Below are positions 1 to 6,214 of a stretch of 40,580 nucleotides of DNA, in pieces. A model generated the notes under the pieces. It was not told where the DNA came from, did no database searches, and saw only the letters and a list, made by a program, of their open reading frames with translations. Origin of the DNA: CAYOVG01 sp964407285 (lineage in GTDB: Bacteria > Desulfobacterota > Syntrophobacteria > Syntrophobacterales > Syntrophobacteraceae); assembly GCA_964407285.1 (NCBI GenBank), contig CAYOVG010000016.1, positions 1 through 40,580 of the forward strand, read 5' to 3'. Made by a program: the position numbers and the translations under genes. Within the stretch, counting starts at the first letter, position 1, and each line of letters starts with the position of its first letter.

Positions 1-2
1 CG

Positions 3-821
3 TATGACGATTTCATCCAGACGGATGCAGCCATCAACCCCGGCAACAGTGGTGGACCCCTGTTCAATATGAAAGGCGAAATCGTTGGGATCAACACTGC
101 TATCGTCGCGCAAGGGCAGGGGATCGGCTTCGCTATTCCGATCAATATGGCGAAAGAGATGCTGCCGCAATTGAAGACCGGGAAGGTCACCCGTGGGTGG
201 CTCGGGATCATGATCCAGGATATCACTCCTGAACTCGCCAGGTCCTTCAATCTTAAGGACGAGAAGGGTGTTGTCGTTGCGGACGTAGTGGAAGGGGGAC
301 CTGCCGAGAAGGCCGGATTGAAGCAGGGGGATGTCGTTGTCAGGTTCAATGGCAAAGAGATGGAAAGCGCGGGTATGCTCTCGCGAAATGTCGCCTCGAT
401 GGCGCCCGGCGCCGATGCTGCCGTCGATATTATTCGGGACGGCAAGAGCCGGAGTATCAATGTGACGATCGGGACTATGCCGGATGAGGAAAGCGGCGGT
501 CGCCAACCGCGCGGAGATGCCGAGTCGGAGTGGGGGATGCACGTCTCCAACCCGACGCCGGAAATATCCCGGCGTTTCGGGATTCCGCGTGAGGAGCGAG
601 GAGTCGTAGTCACCGGTATCGAGCCTGGTAGCCCCGCTTCCGACGCCGGACTCAGACCCGGCGACCTGATCAAGGAAGTCAACCGGCAGAAGGTCAACAA
701 TGTCAGGGATTACAATCAGGCGGTAGGCGCGGCTGGAAGGAAGGACGGCCTGCTGCTCCTTTTCAAACGCGGTGAACGCACATCTTACGTGGTGCTCAAG
801 GCGCCTGCAGCCGGGGAATAG
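3..821 (+). CDS. HtrA/DegP-family serine protease, 3' part
   Basis: This is the C-terminal part of a periplasmic trypsin-like protease and chaperone of the DegP/DegQ/HtrA family; the gene starts before the window. The open frame enters at base 3 and reads YDDFIQTDAAINPGNSGGPL, which contains the catalytic serine motif GNSGGP (Ser codon at 48-50). The His and Asp of the triad lie outside the window. After the protease core come two PDZ domains: the first around bases 190-470 (GWLGIMIQD, then PAEKAGLKQGDVV), the second around 530-800 (GVVVTGIEPGSPASDAGLRPGDLI). Two PDZ domains match the DegP/DegQ layout rather than the one-PDZ DegS layout. The HNH gene starts 26 bases downstream on the same strand and may be co-transcribed. 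The family assignment is firm; which paralogue it is cannot be told. Confidence 0.95.
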   Translation, partial: YDDFIQTDAAINPGNSGGPLFNMKGEIVGINTAIVAQGQGIGFAIPINMAKEMLPQLKTGKVTRGWLGIMIQDITPELARSFNLKDEKGVVVADVVEGGPAEKAGLKQGDVVVRFNGKEMESAGMLSRNVASMAPGADAAVDIIRDGKSRSINVTIGTMPDEESGGRQPRGDAESEWGMHVSNPTPEISRRFGIPREERGVVVTGIEPGSPASDAGLRPGDLIKEVNRQKVNNVRDYNQAVGAAGRKDGLLLLFKRGERTSYVVLKAPAAGE

Positions 822-847
822 CGAGTCTCTATTCCGTACGGTAAGAG

Positions 848-1432
848 ATGACCAGCATGAAGGATTTCAGTTTGGGCGGCGATCCGGGCTTTATCGTATC
901 TGTACCGCCGGAGACGATCCGGAAGGAGAAGGAAAAGGCCCGGGCGTTGCGTAAGAGCCAGTGGTGGCGAAGAAAAATTGATAAAGGAGAGTGTTATTAC
1001 TGCCGGCGGGCGGTGCGGCCCGAGGAGCTTACCATGGACCATGTCGTCCCCCTCATTCGCGGGGGAAAGTCGACTCGGGGAAATGTCGTACCCGCCTGCA
1101 AGCAGTGCAACAACCGGAAGAGGTATCTGCTTCCCGTCGAGTGGGAAGAATTCCTGGTGACGTTGCGTGGAAGCGGGCTTCGTAATAGCGAGCTTCATGA
1201 AAGCGAGCTTCATGAAAGCGAGCTTCATGAAAGCGAGCTTCATGGAAGCGGGCTTGGTGGAGGCGAACTTCGGGAACGTGAACTTCATGAAAGTGAACTC
1301 GAGGAGAGCAATGCTCGCGAACGCGGACCCCGTGAAGGTGAGTCTCGAGGAAGCGTGGATCGGGCCGGCGGAGCCTCCGGTTGTGAAAAGACTTCAGATG
1401 GTCGGAAATCCGAGGACAAAGAAGATGAATGA
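848..1432 (+). CDS. HNH endonuclease domain protein with repeat-encoded tail
   Basis: The first ~100 residues form a standard HNH nuclease fold: a CYYC pair, then DHVVPLIRGG with the metal-binding His, an Asn (GNVVP), and a second Cys pair CKQCN followed by RK. Stand-alone HNH proteins of this size are common in deltaproteobacteria and cut or nick DNA; the substrate is unknown. The residues after about 105 are not domain-like: they are SELHE units translated from a 15-bp tandem repeat, followed by a charged low-complexity tail. The same repeat in the +1-shifted frame reads as pentapeptide-like units, so the real end of the HNH protein may be near base 1165, or a frameshift may be involved. 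The stop overlaps the start of the next small gene (ATGAATGA). The start has only a weak ribosome binding site, and an ATG at 857 is an alternative. Confidence 0.8.
   Translation: MTSMKDFSLGGDPGFIVSVPPETIRKEKEKARALRKSQWWRRKIDKGECYYCRRAVRPEELTMDHVVPLIRGGKSTRGNVVPACKQCNNRKRYLLPVEWEEFLVTLRGSGLRNSELHESELHESELHESELHGSGLGGGELRERELHESELEESNARERGPREGESRGSVDRAGGASGCEKTSDGRKSEDKEDE
1173..1367 (+). repeat. 15-bp tandem repeat, about 13 units, pentapeptide-like in one frame
   Basis: Units of 15 bp run in phase from 1173. Three are identical (gcgagcttcatgaaa at 1188, 1203 and 1218), a fourth differs by one base, and later units diverge but keep the 15-bp period. In the frame starting at 1173 the units read AGFVI, ASFMK (x3), ASFME, AGLVE, ANFGN, VNFMK, VNSRR, AMLAN, ADPVK, VSLEE, AWIGP. 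That keeps Ala/Val at position 1 and mostly Phe/Leu at position 3, the pattern of pentapeptide-repeat proteins. This frame is not the HNH frame. Confidence 0.8.
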
Positions 1433-1607
1433 ATGCAAGGATTGCGAACTGGCTGTGTACTGCTTCACGGAATCGACCTCGTGGATCTTCAGGACGAAGG
1501 AGGAGATGAACGAGAAGCTGGAGGAGATGGCGAAGTGTCCGATCAGGCAGCATTCGGACATTGGCGAGTCGTCTGTTCCGGCGAACCGTTTGCGGCAGCA
1601 TGCATAG
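1425..1607 (+). CDS. Small cysteine-containing protein, 60 aa
   Basis: The protein is MNECKDCELAVYCFTESTSW followed by a lysine/glutamate-rich helix (RTKEEMNEKLEEMAKC) and CPIRQH. Four cysteines (C4, C7, C13 and one in KCPI) could hold a zinc or an Fe-S cluster, but this is inference. I do not recognise a named family. The ATG at 1425 overlaps the HNH stop by eight bases, which suggests translational coupling. The frame is also open upstream to a GTG at 1167 through the pentapeptide-like repeat, so a longer product is possible. The GC-rich stretch 1608-1873 that follows lies between convergent genes and holds nothing I can name. Confidence 0.6.
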   Translation: MNECKDCELAVYCFTESTSWIFRTKEEMNEKLEEMAKCPIRQHSDIGESSVPANRLRQHA

Positions 1608-1873
1608 AATTCGTGGCTGGACGTGATGCGCGCCGCCGGACCTCCGCCGGGCAGTGGGGGAGGGGATTGAGAAGAGCAGAGTTCTCGATGGGCGGACGCC
1701 GTCGATGAGAAAGAACGGATAAGCCTGGTAGAGCTTGCCCGGACCGGCGGTCTTGGGAAGGGTAAGATCGAGCGGGACTACGGCGGACTGCTGTTTCCGG
1801 CGTCCATGCTTATGGTTTTTCTTCTGGTTAAGACTGGTAGCCGCGAGGGGAGGTCCTGGAGCGGGAGCGGGGT

Positions 1874-2506
1874 TCAGGATTCGGAAGACAGGTGATAGGC
1901 TACGCAGTCGAGCTTAATGGTAAAATCCACGTTCTCCACATGACAGCAATCGGGTACCTGGATCTGGACAGGGGCAAAATTCAAAATTCCGTTCACTCCC
2001 GCCAGTACTAGCTGGTTCGCCACGTTTTGCGCGGCGCTCGCCGGAGTGGCTATGACGCCGACATGGATATCCCTTTCCTTTATCATCTCTTCCATCTCAT
2101 CGACATGATTGATGACCAGGCCGTTGGGCAGCCGTTTTCCCACCTTTTGAGGGTCCACATCGAAGGCGCCTGCAAAGATGTAGCCGTGTTTTACGAAGTT
2201 TCCATGCCGGATGAGAGCGGAACCCAGGTTGCCGATGCCTATCATCGCGAGGTTCCACGTCCGGTTCAAGCCAAGTATCTCCTTGATCTGGTTGATCAAG
2301 TCGCTGATGCGATAACCCACGCCACGAACGCCGAACTCTCCGAAGTAAGCGAGGTCCTTCCGGATTTGGGCCGGATTGACTCCACACTGCTTTGCCAGCC
2401 GCTCGGATGATATGACATCCAGGTCCTCTTCCAGGAGTTCCTGGAGAGTGCGCATATAGATGGAAAGCCGATTGATGGTAGCCATTGGGATCTTGGCGAA
2501 CTTCAT
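1874..2506 (-). CDS. rex: Redox-sensing transcriptional repressor Rex
   Basis: Rex is a homodimeric repressor that binds DNA when NAD+ is high and lets go when NADH rises, so it tunes fermentation, respiration and ATP synthase genes to the redox state. The 210-residue protein shows the winged-helix domain (about 1-80, with SSERLAKQCGVNPAQIRKDL and the GEFGVRGVGY wing) and a Rossmann domain starting at MIGIGNLGSAL (the GxGxxG NADH site), followed by FDVDPQKVG. A C-terminal swap helix (CVAYHLS) is also present. The ATG is preceded by AAGGAAG. A palindrome at 2624-2641 upstream is a candidate auto-operator. The Fo ATP synthase operon lies just upstream on the same strand and carries a second candidate site. 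Confidence 0.97.
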   Translation of the reverse strand: MKFAKIPMATINRLSIYMRTLQELLEEDLDVISSERLAKQCGVNPAQIRKDLAYFGEFGVRGVGYRISDLINQIKEILGLNRTWNLAMIGIGNLGSALIRHGNFVKHGYIFAGAFDVDPQKVGKRLPNGLVINHVDEMEEMIKERDIHVGVIATPASAAQNVANQLVLAGVNGILNFAPVQIQVPDCCHVENVDFTIKLDCVAYHLSSES

Positions 2507-2623
2507 TCCTTCTTCCTTGATGCTGGTGAAGTCACCCCTGCGCCTGCACTGTTACGACCTATCTACCCGATCCATTCCATGGACTTATTTGTGGTGTGCA
2601 GGGGCATCCATGATGTTTCAGTT

Positions 2624-2641
2624 ATGTGACTTTCTTCACAT
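2624..2641. promoter_or_regulatory. Candidate Rex operator upstream of rex
   Basis: The sequence ATGTGACTTTCTTCACAT is a perfect 6+6 inverted repeat with a 6-base spacer. It has the TGTG-N8-CACA core of the known Rex consensus (TTGTGA-N6-TCACAA). It lies 118 bases before the rex start, so autoregulation is likely. Binding itself is inferred. Confidence 0.65.
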
Positions 2642-2728
2642 TGCCGTACCAAAAAACAGCCCGGACTCACCATGCTCGAACACATAGGCAGGAGCGCCTC
2701 AAGCACCCCTGCCATATGTGATCAATCC

Positions 2729-2759
2729 AGTTCCACTCTGCCTGCAGAGTCGCGGAACT
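2729..2759 (-). terminator. Strong hairpin after atpE, possible terminator
   Basis: AGTTCC and GGAACT at the ends pair, and inside them ACTCTGC pairs with GCAGAGT around a two-base loop. The hairpin sits 16 bases past the atpE stop. No U-run follows on the minus strand, so it may protect the 3' end of the mRNA or act with Rho rather than as a classic intrinsic terminator. Confidence 0.4.
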
Positions 2760-2774
2760 TAGTGAGCGCCAGGC

Positions 2775-3149
2775 TTATTTTGCAGCCAGGCCTACGAAGC
2801 CCTGGATCATGCTGGCAACCGGGTTGGCGTAGATGAGGATCAGAGCAACAACGAGAGCGTAGATGCTCAGAGACTCGATCATGGCCAGACCGATCAGCAT
2901 GGTAACCGTAACCTTACCAGAAGCTTCCGGGTTGCGGGCAACACCCTCTACCGCGCCCTTGACCGCCATTCCCTGGCCCAAACCGCAACCGAAAGCTGCG
3001 ATAGCGATGCCGAGACCGGCTGCAACTGCGGACATGGTGAAGAAACCAAGGCCGACACCCTTGTCGCTCGCGCCTGCGTCAGCAGCCATGGCAGCGGTGG
3101 TCAATGCCAACAGGAACAGCGTCGTGAACAACCCAACTTTCTTAGACAT
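2775..3149 (-). CDS. atpE: ATP synthase Fo subunit c
   Basis: Subunit c forms the rotating ring of the F-type ATP synthase and carries the coupling ion. The core is the usual hairpin: helix 1 (AAGLGIAIAAFGCGLGQG), the polar loop (ARNPEASGK), and helix 2 with the ion-binding glutamate in AMIESLSIYALVV. At 124 residues it is longer than the usual 75-90, because it starts with a hydrophobic, signal-peptide-like stretch ending AMAADA. The start chosen (3149) is the ATG placed about 9 bases after AGGAGG; a TTG two codons upstream is less likely. Residues Gln (GLGQG), Glu-Ser (IES) and Tyr (SIY) match sodium-coordinating positions, but the Thr of the classic ES-T motif is Leu. Last gene of the atpZ-atpI-atpB-atpE operon. 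Confidence 0.97.
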   Translation of the reverse strand: MSKKVGLFTTLFLLALTTAAMAADAGASDKGVGLGFFTMSAVAAGLGIAIAAFGCGLGQGMAVKGAVEGVARNPEASGKVTVTMLIGLAMIESLSIYALVVALILIYANPVASMIQGFVGLAAK

Positions 3150-3239
3150 AACCAAACTCCTCCTTTTGTATATTGAACTGTAAGTTGAAAAGGTTAATGC
3201 GGCTTCCTTCCAACCGGTACCGCCAATATTAAGCCCGGA

Positions 3240-3962
3240 TTAGTGGGCATGCTCGATAGCGCCCGCAAAGTACATCATGGACAGCAGGCAGAAAATGAAT
3301 GCCTGGATGAACCCGGTGAAAAGACCCAGGAACATCATCGGCAGAGGGGCCAGGTAAAGACCGGCCAGGAAGAAGAGAATGCCGAGCACCAGTTCCTCAC
3401 CGAATACGTTTCCGAAAAGACGGATGGAGAGGCTGAGTACGCGTGCGATGTGTCCGATGATTTCAATGGGCATGATCAGAGGGGTCAACCACCATACGGG
3501 ACCCATGAAGTGCTTGATGTACTTGGGGCCGTGGAACTTCAGACCGATAATGTGAGTGAACACCACCACGATAATGGCGCAGGCCGCCGTCGTATTGATG
3601 TTCGCCGTGGGAGCGAAGAAGCCGGGAACGGCGCCGAGGTAGTTGCTGAGCAGAATGAAAAAGCCGAGCGTGGCGATAAGAGGAAACGCAAAGCGCCCTT
3701 CTTCCCCCGTTACGCCGATCATGAAATCTTCGATTCCGCTGACGACCACTTCAAAGAAGTTCTGCCCGCCCTTGGGTACGGTTTCCAGTTGCTTCACCGC
3801 GATTGCGGCGAGAGCCAACATGAGGATCATCACCAGCCATGTGTGGGTGACGTGCGGAAGCAACAGGTATTCCTGCAGTGTGTGCGCCTGTTCGGGACTT
3901 GCAACGACCGGCAAACCCATTTTTTCGAACAGTAGATTCAAGAAAAGAATCGGGTGCTCCAT
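3240..3962 (-). CDS. atpB: ATP synthase Fo subunit a
   Basis: Subunit a is the membrane stator that provides the two half-channels for ions entering and leaving the c-ring. The 240-residue protein has five to six membrane helices, and the essential arginine lies in LSLSIRLFGNVFGEELVLG in the fourth conserved helix. The polar-helix region MPIEIIGHIARVLS and the C-terminal FIQAFIFCLLSMMY are also typical. It starts three bases after the atpI stop and is followed by a 90-base spacer before atpE. The split of Fo a/c from the F1 and b-subunit genes, with atpZ and atpI in front, is a common arrangement in deltaproteobacteria. Confidence 0.97.
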   Translation of the reverse strand: MEHPILFLNLLFEKMGLPVVASPEQAHTLQEYLLLPHVTHTWLVMILMLALAAIAVKQLETVPKGGQNFFEVVVSGIEDFMIGVTGEEGRFAFPLIATLGFFILLSNYLGAVPGFFAPTANINTTAACAIIVVVFTHIIGLKFHGPKYIKHFMGPVWWLTPLIMPIEIIGHIARVLSLSIRLFGNVFGEELVLGILFFLAGLYLAPLPMMFLGLFTGFIQAFIFCLLSMMYFAGAIEHAH

Positions 3963-3965
3963 GAC

Positions 3966-4364
3966 TTAATTTTCCCCCTTTTGCAACAGTGCCAGATACT
4001 CTCTAATCCCTACCATAAACAAACTGACCACCACCACCGATAAACCAATCAAAAGCGAAATGGGATGAACCCACTCGTAATAGATGACCATGTAAATGAT
4101 GAACGCCACCGCCAGGAACCGTATGTAGTAGCTCGCCAGGACTCGCCCTTTCCCCGGGATCTTCTCCGGGTTGGCGAACGCTCGCCTGAGCTGCCATTTC
4201 AGAATCCGAAAGCTGACGATGGATATGACCCCACCAAGCAAAACCCCTCCGGCCGCATGGAGAGAGAAGAAATACCATCCTCCTCCCGTGACCGCGAACA
4301 ACACCGCCACGCTGACCCATTCGATATGGCGGACGATCCTATCATCACTTAGTATTTCCTGCAA
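3966..4364 (-). CDS. atpI: ATP synthase subunit I
   Basis: A 132-residue membrane protein with four predicted helices (about 16-34, 38-55, 78-98 and 101-122), the layout of the AtpI/subunit I family. AtpI is a helper in assembling the c-ring of the ATP synthase and is not part of the final enzyme. The position between atpZ and atpB is the strongest evidence, since sequence conservation in this family is low. The stop lies three bases before the atpB start and the start lies 20 bases after the atpZ stop, so translation is probably coupled. Confidence 0.85.
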   Translation of the reverse strand: MQEILSDDRIVRHIEWVSVAVLFAVTGGGWYFFSLHAAGGVLLGGVISIVSFRILKWQLRRAFANPEKIPGKGRVLASYYIRFLAVAFIIYMVIYYEWVHPISLLIGLSVVVVSLFMVGIREYLALLQKGEN

Positions 4365-4384
4365 TAACCTTTAAAACCTTCTGC

Positions 4385-4606
4385 CTATTCTTCTTCCTGC
4401 TGCTTCTTGGCGAACCTGAAATAGTTGAGGAAACCGGCGGCCACGCCGAACAGCAGAAACAATAAGGACAGCCATGGGGATGTTCCGAACCGCGAATCCA
4501 GCCATACCCCTATGCCGAGCCCTATGAATATCGACAATACAAAGTGAAGGCCAACAGTGCTGGCCGACCCCATCTGACGTAGAAGTTTTTTTGTGTCTTC
4601 CTTCAT
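4385..4606 (-). CDS. atpZ: AtpZ-like small Fo accessory protein
   Basis: A 73-residue protein with two membrane helices (about 15-36 and 43-62) and a charged C-terminus (FRFAKKQQEEE). The pattern GLGIGVWLDSRFGTSPW followed by LFLLFGVAAGFLNYFR is typical of the AtpZ/AtpI family, which is linked to assembly or ion handling of Fo. It is the first gene of the operon, 46 bases from a good sigma-70 type -10 box. The start ATG is followed by KEDTKKLLRQM, a usual beginning for the family. Confidence 0.85.
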   Translation of the reverse strand: MKEDTKKLLRQMGSASTVGLHFVLSIFIGLGIGVWLDSRFGTSPWLSLLFLLFGVAAGFLNYFRFAKKQQEEE

Positions 4607-4631
4607 AATTATTCATACACCCGTAAAAACT

Positions 4632-4649
4632 TCGTGTAAAATATCACAG
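4632..4649. promoter_or_regulatory. Candidate Rex operator at the atp promoter start
   Basis: TCGTGTAAAATATCACAG keeps the GTG-N8-CAC spacing of Rex sites and is A/T-rich in the middle. It is weaker than the site before rex. It overlaps the expected transcription start of the atpZIBE operon, where a bound repressor would block the polymerase. Confidence 0.45.
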
Positions 4650-4651
4650 AT

Positions 4652-4680
4652 TACCTAGCACAGGCTGTTTTCCAAGTCAA
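4652..4680 (-). promoter_or_regulatory. Sigma-70 type promoter of the atpZIBE operon
   Basis: On the minus strand a TTGACT box (4675-4680) and a TAGGTA box (4652-4657) are separated by exactly 17 bases. The expected start is near 4645, about 40 bases before atpZ. Confidence 0.6.
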
Positions 4681-4725
4681 ACCTTTTTTGCGGCCCTGTG
4701 CGGGATACGTTCCATGTATTTCGAA

Positions 4726-6027
4726 TTATTGGCGTCTGACGGCCGCAACAACCTTCAGCGCCTGCGCCGCCGCGTCTATCGTCCGGTCCAGGTCTTCCTT
4801 CGTATGCGCAAGACTTACGAAGAAAGCCTCGAACTGCGACGGAGCGAGGTATACGTTCCTCTTGAGCATCTCCTGGAAAAACACCGCATAGGCCTTCGTG
4901 TCGGCCTTCAAGGCGCTCGCAGCGTCGAAAACGGGTTCCGGCGTGAAGAAACCGCAGCCCATGGAGCCGACGCGGTTGAGCGTCACGGAGACCCCGGCCG
5001 CCCCGGCGGCTTCACCCAATCCGGCGGCAAGATAAGCTGATTTTTCCTCCAGTTCCTCATAGACCCCGGGCCGGTCCAGGATGCTGAGCGTCGCAAGGCC
5101 CGCAGCCATGGCCAGAGGATTTCCGGAGAGCGTGCCGGCCTGGTAGACATCTCCCTCGGGGGCCATGCGCATCATTATATCACGTTTGCCGCCGTAAGCC
5201 CCGACGGGAAGTCCCCCTCCGATGATCTTTCCAAGGCAGGTGATGTCCGGCATGATCCCGTGGAGCTGCTGCGCGCCCCCCGGAGACAGGCGAAAACCCG
5301 TTATCACCTCGTCGAAAATCAGGAGAGCGCCATGCCTGTCGCACAACTCCCTCAGACCTGCAAGAAATCCCGTCGCGGGCGGAAGGACCCCCATGTTTCC
5401 GCCGACCGGCTCCACGATAACCCCCGCGATCTCCTCCCCCATCCGGGTCATTGCTTCCGTGATGTGCTCGATGCTGTTGTACGGAAGCGAGAGCGTATGC
5501 AGGACCATCTCTTCCGGTACTCCGGGACTGCCGGGAATTCCGAACGTCGCGAGCCCCGAACCCGACTGAACGAGCAGGGCATCGGTGTGGCCGTGATAGC
5601 ACCCGTTGAACTTGACGATCTTCTTTCTTCCGGTAAAGCCGCGAGCGAGACGGATGGCGCTCATCGTTGCTTCCGTGCCGGAATTGACCATCCTGACCAT
5701 TTCGATGGACGGGACCATCTCGACGACCTTACGGGCCATCTCGATTTCCCGGCGCGTCGGAATGCCGTAGGATGTTCCTTCGGCCGCGGCCTTGCGTATG
5801 GCCTCGACGACCTCGGGGTGGGCGTGGCCGGCAATGAGAGGACCCCAACTGCAAACGTAGTCGATGTAGGTGTTTCCGTCCTCGTCCGTCACGCGGCTCC
5901 CGCTTGCCTCCTTCACGAAAAAAGGCGTCACGCCGACGGCGCGCCCGGACCGCACCGGGCTGTTCACTCCCCCCGGTATCAACCGGCATGCATCTTCGAA
6001 AAGCTCCCTGGAGCGCATTCCATCCAT
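4726..6027 (-). CDS. hemL: Glutamate-1-semialdehyde 2,1-aminomutase
   Basis: HemL makes 5-aminolevulinate from glutamate-1-semialdehyde, the last step of the C5 route into heme, siroheme and cobalamin. It is a PLP enzyme of aminotransferase class III. The 433-residue protein shows MVNSGTEATMSAIRLAR (cofactor phosphate site), FDEVITGFR (Asp that contacts the pyridine nitrogen) and the Schiff-base lysine K267 in LGKIIGGGLPVG. Length and motifs are normal. I chose the ATG at 6027, which follows AGGAGG by nine bases; an in-frame codon 22 residues upstream has no such site. It is the only tetrapyrrole gene in the window. Confidence 0.97.
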   Translation of the reverse strand: MDGMRSRELFEDACRLIPGGVNSPVRSGRAVGVTPFFVKEASGSRVTDEDGNTYIDYVCSWGPLIAGHAHPEVVEAIRKAAAEGTSYGIPTRREIEMARKVVEMVPSIEMVRMVNSGTEATMSAIRLARGFTGRKKIVKFNGCYHGHTDALLVQSGSGLATFGIPGSPGVPEEMVLHTLSLPYNSIEHITEAMTRMGEEIAGVIVEPVGGNMGVLPPATGFLAGLRELCDRHGALLIFDEVITGFRLSPGGAQQLHGIMPDITCLGKIIGGGLPVGAYGGKRDIMMRMAPEGDVYQAGTLSGNPLAMAAGLATLSILDRPGVYEELEEKSAYLAAGLGEAAGAAGVSVTLNRVGSMGCGFFTPEPVFDAASALKADTKAYAVFFQEMLKRNVYLAPSQFEAFFVSLAHTKEDLDRTIDAAAQALKVVAAVRRQ

Positions 6028-6092
6028 ATGTCTTGTCCTCCTGCGAGAGACTCCATGTACTACTCTGTGAGTGCGTACATACGTTGGAAACA

Positions 6093-6115
6093 AGGCGACT
6101 CGTTACCTGTCGCCT
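6093..6115 (-). terminator. Hairpin after rng, likely terminator
   Basis: On the minus strand AGGCGAC pairs with GTCGCCT around a nine-base loop and is followed by TTGTTTCC. It lies about 100 bases past the rng stop and before hemL. Confidence 0.4.
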
Positions 6116-6214
6116 GTTGCGAGTTGCGGGTGGTAACCGCAAACCATGATTCGAAATTCCTCAAGTGCGCCGGTCCTTCTTTTCTCTCGTCCTCCAGCCG
6201 CCCCGTCCACCCGG

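Noticed and set aside
1188..1262. Short tandem repeats that could look like a CRISPR array
   Set aside because: The units are directly adjacent at 15 bp without spacers and lie inside an open reading frame.
1673..1873. Open frame reading ELARTGGLGKGKIERDYGGL and a hydrophobic stretch, between the small Cys protein and rex
   Set aside because: No start codon before the hydrophobic part, no ribosome site and no recognisable family, so it was not called.
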